Notes under the pieces: model-generated
The model's database searches: none
What the model saw: only the letters and a program-made list of their open reading frames with translations
Told to the model about the DNA's origin: nothing
Made by a program: the position numbers and the translations under genes
Shown: one piece after another, positions 1-11,732 of the stretch
How the letters are laid out: every line of letters starts with the position of its first letter
Position numbering within the stretch: position 1 is the first letter of the stretch
Assembly: GCA_009760855.2 (NCBI GenBank)
Contig: WPIO01000044.1
Coordinates: forward strand, 2,367,393-2,431,392
Source of the DNA: Cristatella mucedo
Lineage: Eukaryota; Bryozoa; Phylactolaemata; Cristatellidae
DNA length: 64,000 nt
Direction: 5' to 3'

Positions 1-1048
1 TGCTGTAGCACACTCAAAGCCAAAACAACTTTTGAACCTTGACATGGTGTTGGTATTTTCTTGCGAATCTTCGGTGATCCACCTTTTCAACTGCAGTTTG
101 TAGTCGCAAGTGCACGTATGCCTAAGAACATATGAACTGAGAAAACAACGAGATATTCCTGGTACTGAACTCGATGTTCTAAAGCCATGCAAATTGGGGG
201 CATTCTCTCCCGTGGCCGGCGCGCTATTGCTGTGAAAGTAGGACAAGTCGGTGCTGTGTAAGTGCATACAATTCACCTATAATCTCCTGCCATGTGCGAT
301 GCTTCAGAGTCCAGCAAAGACCACCTCATCTTTACAAGGCCTACAAGGTGAAGAATTACTCACTAGTTAGCCTATTGGGCTATTACAGCAAGCTAGTGGG
401 ATGCTGCCATTTGGGTGTGGGTGTAGCGACAGCTGAAGCATCCCTGCCTAGCAAGCAGGAGTTTGCTAGTTCCGCTGGATCTCTCTTGAGCGCTTGATAC
501 CATTGCTCACCGATATCTATACTTACCTTGTCGCCTCGATAATACTTTGCAGTAGCACTCAGCAGCACTGGCACTAGTGGTTATTTAAGTGAGACTTTTA
601 TATTTAAATCGCTTCCTTTTCATGCAAAATGTACCTCTTGGCCGATGTCATCTCCAACCACAGCCATTGCTTTCACTTTTTATGCATGATGGTGTGAGTT
701 ACGAGCCTTCCAGTACCTCAGCCGCTCCCGACTTCTGTTGCAGCCTTCTTTGTTGACATTTGCGCTAGGATGGCTGCTAAATCTCGAACTATATTACAAG
801 ACTAACCAAATAGTTATCGGCAGTTCTAGTGTCACGTGGTGGCAAAGCCACACAATTATCATATTGCTTGGGCTTCTTCAATGTCTTCCTGATTCGTCTG
901 CATCACGAAGCTAATATGGACATCTGCCTCCATATTGGTTTGCACCGTTGCAAGAATTTCGTTGGAATGCTAGCTTTGCTCGGTGTATTACTTTTCGTGC
1001 TTCCTCTAAGTTAATTAAGCACAAATTGCTTCGTGGCTCTCATTGTAG
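1..1048. other. Intron of the F-box gene (no coding sequence recognised)
   Basis: AT-leaning sequence upstream of the first recognisable exon. I searched all frames for the F-box motif that should precede the exon at 1049 and did not find it, so the F-box exon probably lies before the window. The short open frames here have no recognisable domain. Confidence 0.6.
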
Positions 1049-1218
1049 TACTGGAATGTACTTGCCCTGGATGGGAGCAACTGGCAAAGAGTAGACCTAT
1101 TTCAATTCCAGCGCGACGTGGAAGGACTCGTTGTCGCTAACATATCAAAACGCTGTGTTGGATTTCTCAAGTCGCTTAGCTTGAATGGCTGCCAATGCAT
1201 CAACGATGACGCTATAAA
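1049..1218 (+). CDS. FBXL20: FBXL2/FBXL20-type gene, exon with post-F-box segment and first LRR
   Basis: First visible coding exon of an F-box/LRR substrate receptor of SCF (SKP1-CUL1-F-box) ubiquitin ligases. It opens after an acceptor (cattgtag) and reads YWNVLALDGSNWQRVDLF, then QRDVEGLVVANISKRC, then the first leucine-rich repeat with SLNGCQCINDDAI. This is the segment that directly follows the F-box in animal FBXL20/FBXL2. It ends in phase 2 before a strong donor (gtaagc). The F-box itself is missing and must be in an upstream exon, so the gene is 5' partial here. The eleven exons in the window encode 383 residues; from memory human FBXL20 has about 436. Assignment to FBXL20 rather than its paralogue FBXL2 is uncertain, since an invertebrate gene may be co-orthologous to both. 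Confidence 0.93.
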
Positions 1219-1331
1219 GTAAGCTCTCTTGACTTTGTTCTGCGTATGGTCCACTCCTACTCCGTGATTTGCTTGCCTGTGTACGTGTGAGTGTGTGTTC
1301 AAATGTCTGTGATGTGTATGTGCGAGTGCAC

Positions 1332-1338
1332 ATGTGTA

Positions 1339-1370
<32 letters not shown>

Positions 1371-1475
1371 CGTGTGTGTGTGTGTTCGTGTGTGTGTGTT
1401 CGTGTGTGTGTGTTTTCGTGTGTGTGTGTTCGTGTGTATGTGTTCGTGTGTGCGTGTTCGTGTGTGTGTGTTTGC

Positions 1476-1519
<44 letters not shown>

Positions 1520-1579
1520 CGGTGTGTGTGTGTGTTCGCATGTGTGTGCACATGTATGTATATGTGTGTGTGTGTGTGC
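1332..1579. repeat. Compound (GT)n / TTCGTGTG minisatellite
   Basis: Runs of TG alternate with regularly spaced TTCG interruptions, so a higher-order unit of about 12-20 bp is visible on top of the dinucleotide repeat. It lies about 110 bp after the donor of the 1049-1218 exon and gives a GU-rich intron transcript. The His/Thr- and Cys/Val-rich open frames over it are artefacts. Confidence 0.95.
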
Positions 1580-1925
1580 GAAAGCACATGCACCTGGATA
1601 TGTGGAAGAGCTCAAGGATGCCCTGCTTAGGTTGTTCATGAGAGCAAAGGAAACGGCTATGCTAGATGGTAAAGGGCCCAGGCATGAATGAGGGCTAGCT
1701 TTTGGCCTGCTAGCTTGTTGTATGAACTCTCTCTCGCATGAAATTCATACGTGTATACACACTTGCAGGACATACAATGAGACCTTTCCATTGATGAGTG
1801 CAAACCATTTTGGTATAGCAGAATGCAGCAGTCGATGTATGTAGGACTGGAGGCCGTACTTTCAATTCCTGCTGACATCATGACACACCTTATTTCTACA
1901 AAAAAATATCATTTAACATCCTTAT

Positions 1926-2062
1926 TTGTATAGCTGCAAAAGAGCCTTAACGGCTATCACCACTGCTTGCAGTTGGTGATAAAGGATAGCTAAGTGCAGG
2001 ATTCGAGCTCACAACCTCGGTCGTGTAGAGCAAGCACCTTACCTCCTGGGCTATCACGGCCA
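1926..2062 (-). mobile_element. SINE-2 copy (tRNA-derived)
   Basis: Read on the minus strand it starts with an A-box-like TAGCCCAGGAGGTAAGG and a B-box-like block ending GAATCCTGCA, then a body ending in a tRNA-unrelated tail (GCTATACAAA). At least ten related copies occur in the window, in both orientations. The promoter boxes and the shared head/body layout define the family. Confidence 0.75.
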
Positions 2063-2647
2063 GTGCAATGGTATTCGGTTGGGGTGTTCAGCACTTTATA
2101 AACTAGGTGGTTCTTCTATGTTGCACTACCACCACTCTATTGCTACAGACTTTCTTGTTTAAAGGCTCTAGAACTGAAGTCCTCTGCCACAAGCACAGCA
2201 CCGTAACGATGCTAATCTTCGAAAACGCATGACAGATACTGGTGAAGCTAGCCTCTCGAAGCACTGAGCCACAGAAGCTGCACCGATACACGCAGATATG
2301 CCTCCGATAGCAGAAGACGAATGCCGTAGCTTTATAACATGTCCATGCACTTAACGTTGGTGAATACTCTACAGTCGAAGAGGCTGTATGTAACCAATAT
2401 GCTGCACAAAGTATAATTCACGAATCTTCACTTCAGATGGCTTTATGTAAGGCCCAACTCAGATTATGACATATCTGGTTCTAAGTGGTTATAGCTCGGA
2501 AACCACTAATCATCTCTAGCAACTGTCATAAACTAGCTGATTTACCTTGCCAACGTTTCACTTTAGCTCTGGTATTGAGCATCGTAGCCCCAATCGAAGA
2601 TAAAGGAGACTTCTCGGCAGCCTCTGTGGATGAATCGCCCACAAAAA

Positions 2648-2942
2648 AGTAGCTAACTCAACAACTCATTTATGTAGCGGTTGAAGAGCTTATTCATCAC
2701 AGCATTTAGTGGGTCCATGTGATTCGACTTTTGTGTGCTTATTGCTGCTGACTCTGTGCATGTGTCTACTAACCATATTTGCATGCTGACCCTGTGCACG
2801 GCACCTCTAACCATGTTATGCTTGTTGTCGTTGAGCATGCTACCACTAACCATTCGATCATGCTCCCTTTGCAGCAAATATAAAGTGCCTAGAAAGAGAT
2901 TATGTTCTCTGAAGGTGCTATACAAATGTATTATTATTATTT
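2648..2942 (+). mobile_element. LINE-A 3' end (+) abutting a SINE-2 tail fragment
   Basis: The first 40 bp match the antisense tail of SINE-2 (tagctaactcaacaactc). From about 2689 the sequence is the LINE-A 3' untranslated region: GCATTTAGTGGGTCC, the repeated TAACCAT / GCATGCTGACCCTG units, then the terminal stem-loop AAGTGCCTAGAAAGAGATTA and an (ATT)n tail. No reverse transcriptase is left in this copy. Confidence 0.8.
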
Positions 2943-3689
2943 GTGGCTACTACTTTGCAGAACTCTGGCATGACTCGTGAAGTTTTAGGTTGTTACCGCT
3001 TGGCTAAGACCCGGCAGCAAAATGCCAGCGGCTAGCGTTGTAGCAATGTACCAAGTCCTGAAAATGTTATCTGTTTTAGTTCTTTGCTGTCTTAGAATGG
3101 TCCAGCGTGCAACTGTCGCGTTATGGTGAGGCCCCTGGCCCAGGTTAGGGGTCCCTGGCCATAGGTGGTTGCTACCGTTAGCTGACAAAGACCAACACAC
3201 AGCCAGGCACACTTGGCCTAGTGTTACTCGATGTCGCCTGTTGTAATACCATTGTCACGAGCAGGTTGGAAAGGTTCCAACGTGCTTAATGGCATGATAT
3301 GGTAACTGGCCATTTGCTGAAAGCATTTGCCAGAAAACATCAGGTGCCACGTGAAGCACTGTGTGCTCACGGTAGACCAATAGCCGGGAGACAGCTTGAG
3401 CAAATAAGTGTTGTCTAGATCACCCAATCTGTGCTGTTCACTGCAACTAGTGAAGCAAGCACTGATAATGATTCAGTCAGTGTGCGTGCAAGGGTTGGTC
3501 CATATGTGCGTGTGCGTGTTCGGGCGCACACGAATGGGCAGGCTCGCAAACATGCCGAAGATGCCTTCAGCCTGTGCTTTGCCTACACTAATGGCACGTG
3601 ACGGCATGCTTTTGAAATCGTCAGCAGATATGACTAAGTTTTGATTTTTTTTATTGTCACTCTGCAGTAGTAATTTTCATTTGTTGCAG

Positions 3690-3758
3690 GATATTTTCTG
3701 AACATTGTCCTCACATTGAGAAGTTGGATTTGACAAATTGTAAAATGATAACCAATCA
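3690..3758 (+). CDS. FBXL20: FBXL20-type gene, LRR exon
   Basis: Small 69-nt LRR exon in the intron after 1218. The acceptor is ttgttgcag and the donor gtaggt. It enters with one base completing the lysine codon of the previous exon, then reads IFSEHCPHIEKLDLTNC and KMITNQ, and leaves in phase 2. Its length matches the FBXL20 repeat TFAQNC...KITDAT residue for residue, which fixes the donor at 3759. Extending to the next GT would run through an in-frame TAG. Confidence 0.92.
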
Positions 3759-4855
3759 GTAGGTACCTGTTGTCAGCTCCACGCGGCAGCTGCTTTGTCT
3801 TTACGTTTAATGGCAGAAGAAATGTCAACTATACATTTGCATAGAGTGTCGGCCATCGACTAATTGGTTTATTACCATGGAGGTTCAATTTATGCTTGTT
3901 GGTGCAACATATATAAAAAGGCTCCTGAATCGGCCAGCTATTAACAATTTTCTTAGCTTTTAATCCGATCCGATCGACTATTACTGGGCCGGGAGAGCCG
4001 AGGAGGTAAAGTGGCCTCACTTCACGGCATAGCTTGTAGGTATTTGAGGTCATTTTTCTGCTTCATAACAGAAGCAGCATGAATACAAAATGATGAGATA
4101 AATCCCTCATGCCGATGCCGATGGCAAACTTTTTTTTGGTAATCTTTTGCATCTTTGCACTGTAAAACAGTCGCATTTGGGGGCTCTGAATACTGATGCT
4201 TTGGGCAAGAGAGAATGTTGATATGTTAGTCGAAGCTCTTCAGAATCATTTTAGTCTTGAACTGATTTAAATGAAAAGTTTGTGCTACTGAAAATCCTTA
4301 ATTCTAACAGACTTTTTTTTTTATCAAACTTGCTGGATTTGCTGCTAAGCAACCGAAAGCGAATGAGAAATGTTGCCGTGAAGATACAGACTAGGAGAAG
4401 CCCAGAAGCACCGGTCAAAACAGTAGACCAGGAACTGAAAGAATTAGAGCTGCCACACTAGTTAGCTGTTGGAACACATTTGTTAGCACTGGATAAGGGA
4501 ACTTTACCTTTTTCTAACCTAGGTTACTTACTCATGCTATTTGAGAGTGACTCGACTTTTGCAGGATGTGGAAGTATGTACTGTTATGATTGTAACCACA
4601 TCATCAAGCCCAATCTGATCGAGTTAGTAATAATCTTCCTGGTCAGGGGTTATTTGCTGTCTTAACTTGTAACGACAACACATTTACATCATATGCACAG
4701 TCGACTCAGCCTTTACTAGTACACTCGGGCCGGCAATTAGGCATTCTTATATGTATTATGAGTATTCCCATATGTGAAGTGAGACTAGTATTGCTTAAAA
4801 ATTTATAGAATTTCTTTATTGTCAATTCGGCAATGTAAGACAATCATTGCAAATA

Positions 4856-5935
4856 ATAATAATAATAATGATAATAATAATAAAATTACATTTAATATAG
4901 CACCCTCAGAGAACTTAATCTCTTTCTAGGCACTTTACATTTGCTGCAAAGGAAGCGCGATCGAATAGCTAGTGGCAGCATGCTCAATAAACAACAAGAA
5001 TAAAATGGTAGGTGTGATATGCACAGGGTCAGCATGCAAGTATGGTTAGTGATAGCATGCACAGTGTCAGTACGCATAAGGACAGAAAGGTGGAATCACA
5101 GGGACCCACTAAATGCTGTTATAAATATATGCGTTTTTAATTTTATTTTAAATGTGGTCAAGTCAGGAGATGTGACACAAGTCAGAGTGAGTTCCAGGCT
5201 TTGGGAACATACAAACTAAAGGCACGGTCTCCTAAGGACTTGAGGTTTGTACGAGCTATAGATAAACAATTTCATTCCGAAAAGCAGGTGGTGCGATGCT
5301 TGGCCTAGTGGGAGGGGGTAAATCTGAAAGGTAGGCTGGAGCCAAATAATAAAGTGGCCTAAAAGTGAGGGACAAAAACCTTGAAGTCGATGCAGTCCTC
5401 TGATAGTTTTTGTCCATTCACATCAATACTCTGGAGTCTCCCACTGAGATATGACCTGAACCATGGTAATGCAGTGCCAGTAATTCCCAGGCGAGATGAG
5501 AGGCACTCAAGAAGGTCTTGGTGATCGATAGTATCAAAAGCTGCATAAAGATCGATCAAAACGAGCAGGGATACTCTACCCATGTCTGCATTCCTAAGTA
5601 GGTCGTTGTACACCCAAAGCAATGCTGAGTCTGTGATTAGCTCTAAAAACCAGACTGGAGCTTACTAGCAAGGTTTGAAGTTTCAATATATGAGTGCTGG
5701 TCTTCCACGGCTCGTTCCAGTGTCTTTGATAAGAACGGTAGAAGTGAGACTGGGCGGTAGTTGCTTAAGGTCTCTTGGTTTAGTGTTGCTTTCTTTAGTA
5801 GTGGCCTGACTACAGCCTTTTTGAGAGGTGCTGGGACATGACCTGACGCCAATGACATTAAGGATGTTAGTTATGCATGGCACCAGCAGATCAATACATC
5901 GTAGAAGCAGGACTGTGGGAATAGGGTACACAGAA
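4856..5935 (-). mobile_element. LINE-A (CR1/L2-like), 5'-truncated, internally deleted
   Basis: Minus-strand non-LTR retrotransposon. Reading from the high coordinate: [20 protein letters not shown] and [13 protein letters not shown] (RT fingers), LLVLIDLYAAFDTIDH (RT block with the first catalytic Asp), WFRSYLSGRLQSIDV, and then an abrupt jump at about 5340-5390 into the 3' untranslated region. The YADD-containing palm, thumb and C-terminus are absent. The 3' end at 4856-4925 carries the family stem-loop (GTGCCTAGAAAGAGATTAAG on the minus strand) and an (ATT)n tail. This copy and the one at 56930-57525 define family LINE-A here. Confidence 0.88.
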
Positions 5936-5990
5936 CTAGTTGTCTTTGATTGGGATTTGGGACAAAATTAAACCACGTGACCAGAGGATC

Positions 5991-6243
<253 letters not shown>

Positions 6244-6456
6244 CTTGGCATGATGTATCAGTCAGTGTTTGATTACTACTACCTCAAGTCCTCATCTGAC
6301 CTTTCCACGTTTCAAGTAGAATAGTCCGGCTTAGTTTGCTGAGAATGAGTTTTCATATGTAGCAACGCTGCAGCTAAAGATGTGCTGATGTTGCGATCGT
6401 TCTCTCTATCGACGTACAGTTGACAGCGATTCACAACTTATGCTTGTTTTGACCAG

Positions 6457-6552
6457 GGCATGTGAGAGTTTGGGTACCAATTGTTTGAAGCTCGTTCGCC
6501 TGGTGTTGGAATCGTGTACAAACCTGTCCGACGATGCTCTGGTAGCAATAAG
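6457..6552 (+). CDS. FBXL20: FBXL20-type gene, LRR exon
   Basis: 96-nt exon, acceptor gaccag, donor gtgagt. It reads ACESLGTNCLKLVRLVLESC and TNLSDDALVAI. The first base completes a glutamine codon begun at 3757-3758, and it exits in phase 2. It aligns with the FBXL20 repeat beginning CNSLSKFCPKLKHLDL with no gap. Only 87 bp separate it from the next exon. Confidence 0.93.
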
Positions 6553-6639
6553 GTGAGTGTTGAGTGTAGAATTTATCACAGATATTTCGGGCTAGCCTGT
6601 GTTTACATTGGTTAGCACAGTGTCTCATTTTGCTTCTAG

Positions 6640-6766
6640 CCGTGGTTGCCATCTACTCGAGCACATAAACATCTCTTGGTGTATGGAGATGTCAGACAAA
6701 AGTCTTGAAGCACTAGCCAAGGGCTGTAGCAAGTTGACAGTCTTCATTGCTCAGGGCTGTAGTCAA
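6640..6766 (+). CDS. FBXL20: FBXL20-type gene, LRR exon
   Basis: 127-nt exon, acceptor gcttctag, donor gtaagt. The entry base makes a serine codon with the previous exon. It continues RGCHLLEHINISWCMEMSD (FBXL20 has EGCPLLEQLNISWC here), then SLEALAKGCSKLTVFIAQGC, ending in phase 0 after SQ. The Cys-Xaa-Xaa-Leu/Ile-(S/T)-D pattern is the usual LRR consensus of this family. Confidence 0.95.
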
Positions 6767-6977
6767 GTAAGTTGCTGAATCATGTGATACTTTCTACATT
6801 TTGCTCTGTGTACTCAAATCTCGTGTAACAGCTTCATGTGCTGCAGTCCGCTAACCATGCTACTTGTCAAATCTGTTGGTTGTTGACGTTGCCTGCTTGC
6901 AGGCTGTTTCAGCTGGTGTGCAGCCATGTTTGTCGTGTCAGTGCTCTCAAAATCTGCACTCATGTTTCTTTTTAGTC

Positions 6978-7134
6978 GAGCTGGTTTGGTCCTGCAGTTA
7001 AGGTGCTTGCCCCGATCAAGGTCTGGCTGAGGTTGCGGGCTCGAGCCTTAAGGCATATGTCAAGCGCCTGTACAGAGATTAAGTTCTCTTGGGGCGCTAT
7101 GCAATTTAATTATATATATATATATATATATATA
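6978..7134 (+). mobile_element. SINE-1 copy with (TA)n tail
   Basis: tRNA-like head GAGCTGGTTTGGTCCTGCAG (A box) and a B-box-like GCGGGCTCGAGCC. It is followed by GCATATGTCAAGCGCC and the LINE-A-like terminal stem-loop (AGAGATTAAGTTCTCT). It ends in a (TA)n run rather than (ATT)n. Confidence 0.82.
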
Positions 7135-7167
7135 ATATTAGATAATAGAAAATAATATATATATATA

Positions 7168-7805
7168 ATAAAGTAGCCTAAAAGTGAGGGACAAAAACCT
7201 TGAAGTCGATGCGTTGCTTGAGTGGGAGTCGGTGCAGGTCGGCGAGAAGTGGTGTGATGTGGCAACTGCAGCGCTGACGACAGACAAGCCTAGCTGCAGA
7301 GTTTTGCACCAGCTGTAAGCGCCTGATTGCACAGGGTGGTAGGACAGCAAGCAGTGAATTACAGAAGTCAGGACCGGATGTCGAAAATTGGAAACCAACT
7401 TAGATGTGGTATCCCAATGTAAACAAGCCCGAATTCTAGCAATGTTACTCAGCTCAAAGTTAGCAGACTTGATTGTGGAGCTGATCTGGTCGTCTAATGA
7501 AAGGTCAGTTTGGAACATGACACCTAGATTTTGTGCAGATTCAACAGGAGATATGCTGGCAGAGCGATTCTGGGTGTTAACCTTTTCAATTTCTGAATCA
7601 CTCTTGGTATGCCCATAACTAGTAAGTTGGTTTTATCATCATTAAATTTAAGAAAATTTGCTGCCATCCATGTGTGGATGTCATCAAAACATGCTGCAAG
7701 GGAGTTGAGAGAATTCGACGTGCTTGAGGACTGGGAGGCATCAAGGCAATGGTACAGCTGAGTGTCATCTGCATAGACGTGAAAGCCTAGATTAGTACAC
7801 GTGGT
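7168..7805 (-). mobile_element. LINE-A fragment: RT palm to thumb, minus strand
   Basis: On the minus strand from 7790 down: HVYADDTQLY (the RT catalytic YADD box, intact), DDIHTWMAANFLKFNDDKTN, LLVMG, then the thumb region with DLSLDDQISSTIKSANFELS. The frame is broken between the palm and the thumb. It ends at the same short motif (GACAAAAACCTTGAAGTCGA) as the copy near 5380, which suggests a shared internal deletion point. Confidence 0.85.
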
Positions 7806-8168
7806 TGCATGTCAGCATGAGTGCATGGTGAGTTTATGTGTGCGTTAGAAGATGGAAGTGGAAGATGTGCACTTAAGCAGTTGCAATTCAGTTCACTCAC
7901 TGATGTGCTCATGCAGTCAGGCCTTCGTTTTTACCTGCAGTCACGTGCTGCTCTTACCCTGATCTATGCCGAATCATCTTCGTCAGTGACAGGAGTGAGG
8001 TCTCAGAGTTTGCTGTCGTGATTCAATTTTAAGAGCACGAGGGTAAAACTGACTTTGAGGTGAAGAACCTTGCTCCCCATGCTCAGCCTTGGTAACATTA
8101 TAAAGCTAGCGCTATACATTTTGTGTCCAGTTGAATCTGCAGGCAGTAGATCCGGCATGTGCCCTTTT

Positions 8169-8292
<124 letters not shown>

Positions 8293-8639
8293 TGCTCTAA
8301 GAGCTGCCAAGCTTGGTGGCAAAGCTGCCGAGACTTGAAGTGGCATCTGTTGCATGCCTTTTAAGGGTCGCTCTCCAGAGAGGGTTCCAAGGCTTACAGC
8401 GGCATGCCAGGCATGGCGGTCACACGTTTCGGTCCCAGTCGTTCGGCTGTCCTCATGCCATCTGTCTGTGTTTGCCAAATTGACGTAGGGTGCTAGGTCA
8501 GGGATGTGATAGCTTTTATGAAATTTTAATTGTTTTCTTGTGGGTTTTTGAATAGACATAATGCTGGAGCTATCATTAATGAATTGCATGCACCTGGATC
8601 TATTATGCTGGTAGCTAGGTCATTCAACAAAGAGAAAGT

Positions 8640-10330
8640 GAGAAGCATAGCTGAGTCAGGAGGACAGTCGAAGAAATGAATAGTTGCAGCTCAGGGTGTC
8701 TCGAAAGGATGTGCCACAGTCGGCAGCAGGATAATAGATGTCATTTCGTAAGAATTGTGGAATTGAGCTCCACAGTCTAAGAACTGTAGAACACAAGCTT
8801 CTGTCACCAACGGTCATTAAGCGTATAAAGGGATCAACTAATGTATTGTCCATTGAGGACCTGAGGGCACGAGGAGGCTGAAACTGTGCAGCAATTCAGC
8901 TAGGTATGAAGGAGCCGAGCCATGACAGGCCTTAGCTTACCGATCTGCAAAAGAACTTTACTCTGTAACAGTTGATCAGCCGGGAGCCATCGGAGCTCCT
9001 TCAACAAGTGAAACACGTGGCTGAATCTCTGGGACTTATTGACTAGCCTTGAAACTATGTTCATCCCCAGCTGCAGAGGGGTAATGGCTTTTTTGATAGC
9101 CCAGTCAAAACAAAACAGGCTAGACAGAATCAGAGAGCTGGTTAGAGTAATATAATGTACATTACATTACAACATAGATGGCTTATTGTGAAATCGGTAT
9201 TTTTAATGAAGTTTTGAAACGTGAAGCATTTATCAAAGAGTACACCTAAACTTTGAGCACATGGTAACACCATAGCATCGCCTTTTAGAAGGGCTAAGTC
9301 TCCTACTCGAGCCGAAGGCTTGGGATGTCCTCTGAGTTTAGTTTTATCAGCATTTATTTTAAGAAATTGACCTGCATCCAGGATCAAATGTCTGCTAGGC
9401 AAAATTCAGTTGATTAGTCGCTTCAGTGCCTTCCGACGGTTTAAATGACAAATAAAGCTGGGCGTCGTCCACATAGAAATGATAACCGATCCCATGGGCC
9501 CTAATCACTTTTGCCCAGAGGCATGGCATAAATGGAGAACAGCATAAGACCGAGAACCAACCCTCGTTTAACTCCACAGGTGGCCAGTTGGCTGGATGCG
9601 ACATGACCACAACACGAAATGGATTGATCCCGATGGGACAGGTACGATTCAAACTGCATCAGTTGACCTATCGTTGTTCTCAATCGTTCAAGTAGGATAT
9701 CGTAATCACTAGCGTCAAACGCAGCTGATAAATCGAGCAGGGCAGTGACATACCATCATCGTTGCTGATTAAAATGCCAATTGGTGGCACGGAGGAGAGC
9801 AGTTTCAGTGGAGAAGTGTCGCTTGAATCCCGACTGAAATTTTTCTGACAATTTAGTTCTTGACAATTAATCAATGTATTCTACTTGTTGCTTTCGGCTA
9901 TCCTTTCGAAAATAAGACCAACATGGAGGAAAGGAGACCGGACTCTAGTTTTCTAGGACCCGGGAATGTAATCTAGGCTTGTTAGATATTAGTCGAACGA
10001 TGGCCATTTTGAAAGGCTTTGGAATAGCCGCATTATCCAGAGAAGCCTATTTGGCTGCACTAAATTCGTCTGTCTGTGAAGGCCACAGAGGGGATGGTAT
10101 AAGGTCATCAAGAGATAAGCTCTTTTTACTTGGCTTAATTAAGGTAGTGACTTTCTGTACAGAAGTCTTGGACAATTTCTTAAGGGAGGTCAAGAATGCA
10201 ACTGAACTCTTGCTTTAGTCGGAGGTGGCTTTGTGGAGGCACGAATATGGGGAATTTTGTTAACGGAAAAGGGGTAGAATTTATTGGCTGAGCTGTTTAT
10301 ATTCGGCTAGGGAGACTGCTCAGAGTTGTC
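8640..10330 (-). mobile_element. LINE-B (CR1/L2-like), longest copy in window, decayed
   Basis: Minus strand, read from about 10330 down: a connector region (DLIPSPLW-like), a degenerate NYRPVSF block near 9950, SGFKRHFSTETALLRATN, LLDLSAAFDAS (RT block A), GLVLGLMLFSIYAMPL (block B), HFYVDDAQLYLSF (YVDD catalytic box), NADKTKLRG, SLGVLFDKCFTFQNFIKN, and finally the degraded C-terminus around 8640-8890 (FIRLMTVGDRSL, LRLWSSIPQFLRN). Several frameshifts and stops make it non-coding. It is a second family, distinguished from LINE-A by its C-terminal motif LKTVGDRSFSSAGPRLWNSL and its different 3' end. Confidence 0.85.
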
Positions 10331-10554
10331 AAGCAAATGATTCACTTATAAATTTTTCACGTCTTATAAATTTGCCTTGGGTCCAACTAGCTGGACTTGA
10401 GTTTTCGAGTGAAAAAGAACTCCTAGCTTTTCTAAGCTTGGGGGTAGACACGGTGCGTCTTTGAAACTGGCTAGATTGGTGGCAAGACCCAGACTTCTCA
10501 AAGCTTGGTTAAAGCCTGTGCTTTACACGGCTCATCCTCTGAGGTTTTATTTAG

Positions 10555-11470
10555 TAAATATGAAGGAATCTTATGTTGAGACCTCAAACCTAGCAAGTTT
10601 CAGTCTTGGTGTAGAGCTAATTACTGCACACAGTCATGATTGCTTAGGGTATACACGACCTTACCAGGAATGCAGACTTTGAGTAAAGTCTCTCTGCTTG
10701 TTCTGCTTGATCTTACTGCAGCTTTCGATACTATTGATCACAAAGTCCTTCTTGATCGTATTGCATCTCGCTCGCCTGGGCATCACTGGCACTGTACTGC
10801 AATGGTTCAGGTCCTATCTCAGTAGGAAACTCCAGAGCATGGATGTGAACAGACAAAAATCATCCCAGGAACCAGTACAGTTGGGTATACCTCAGAACTC
10901 TGTTCTCAGTCTACTTCTTTTTATAGTTTATGCTCTCTCTATTGCCTGTATGATCGCCAAGCACAACCTGAGCTTTCACTTCTATGCAGATGACACTTAG
11001 TTGTACCTTTGCTTTGATTTCTCTCAGCCCTCGAGTGCATCGAATTGTCTATACACCCTTGGTGCATGTATTGATGACTAACCATTCGATCGTGTTTCCT
11101 TTTCGGCAAATGTAAAGTGCCTAGAAAAAGATTAAGTTCTCCGAGGGTGCTTTATTAAGTGTGTTGTCATTATTATTATTACGACGTCCACACATGGATG
11201 GCAGGAAAATTTCTTAAATTTAATGACGACAAAACCAACTTACTAGTTATGCGTAAACCAAGTACGATAAAGATATCAGAAAACAGCACTTAAAATCGCT
11301 TCTTCGTAATCGTAATCTCGGGCTTGCTTAGGCAGAGTTATTTAATCGAAACTGGTTTGCGCATTTGTGACATGCCATCTTGACTTCTGTAACTCACTGC
11401 TTGCTCGTCTACCGGCCTGTGCAATCAGGTGCTTTAAGTTGGTGCAAATCTGCAGCTGGGCTTGTCTGTC
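10555..11470 (+). mobile_element. LINE-A RT fragment (+), interrupted by a younger LINE-A tail
   Basis: Plus strand: YVETSNLAS, LLVLLDLTAAFDTIDHKVLL, RLGITGTVLQWFRSYLS, VQLGIPQNSVLSLLLF, HNLSFHFYADDT followed by a stop, then GKFLKFNDDKTNLLVM from about 11210. The frame shifts between these blocks. The 102-bp insert at 11079-11180 breaks the palm region. Confidence 0.83.
11079..11180 (+). mobile_element. Nested LINE-A 3' tail
   Basis: Begins TAACCATTCGATCGTG, carries the stem-loop (AAAGTGCCTAGAAAAAGATT) and ends in an (ATT)n run. It splits ATTGATGAC from ACGACGTCCACACATGG, which are contiguous in other LINE-A copies. It is a very short 5'-truncated insertion of LINE-A into LINE-A. Confidence 0.75.
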
Positions 11471-11502
11471 ATGAGTGTGGCAGTTCTATGAGCAGCAGTT
11501 AT

Positions 11503-11732
11503 GCTGGCAGAGCCATTTTGAGCTTTTAGTTTTTCAATTTCTGGGTCGCTTTTGGTTTTTTTGTAATGATTAAGTTGGTCTTATCGTCATTTAATTTGAG
11601 AAAAGTTGCTGCCATTCATGTGTATATGTCCACAATACGTGCAGCAAGGGAGTGGAGAGAATCGGCGTGCTGGAGGGCTGGAAAAGATCAAAGTAAACAT
11701 ACAACTGAATGTCATCTGCATAGAAGTGGTCC
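11503..11732 (-). mobile_element. LINE-A palm fragment, minus strand
   Basis: Matches, in antisense, the segment at 7550-7785 (GCTGGCAGAGC, CTTATCGTCATTTAATTTGA, GTCATCTGCATAGA). It sits in inverted orientation between two plus-strand LINE-A pieces, so the cluster was rearranged. Confidence 0.78.

Noticed and set aside
1-1048. Search for the missing F-box exon
   Set aside because: No F-box motif in any frame; it must be outside the window.
1102-1691. Several long open frames of His/Thr or Cys/Val
   Set aside because: They are translations of the GT/CA microsatellite in different frames.
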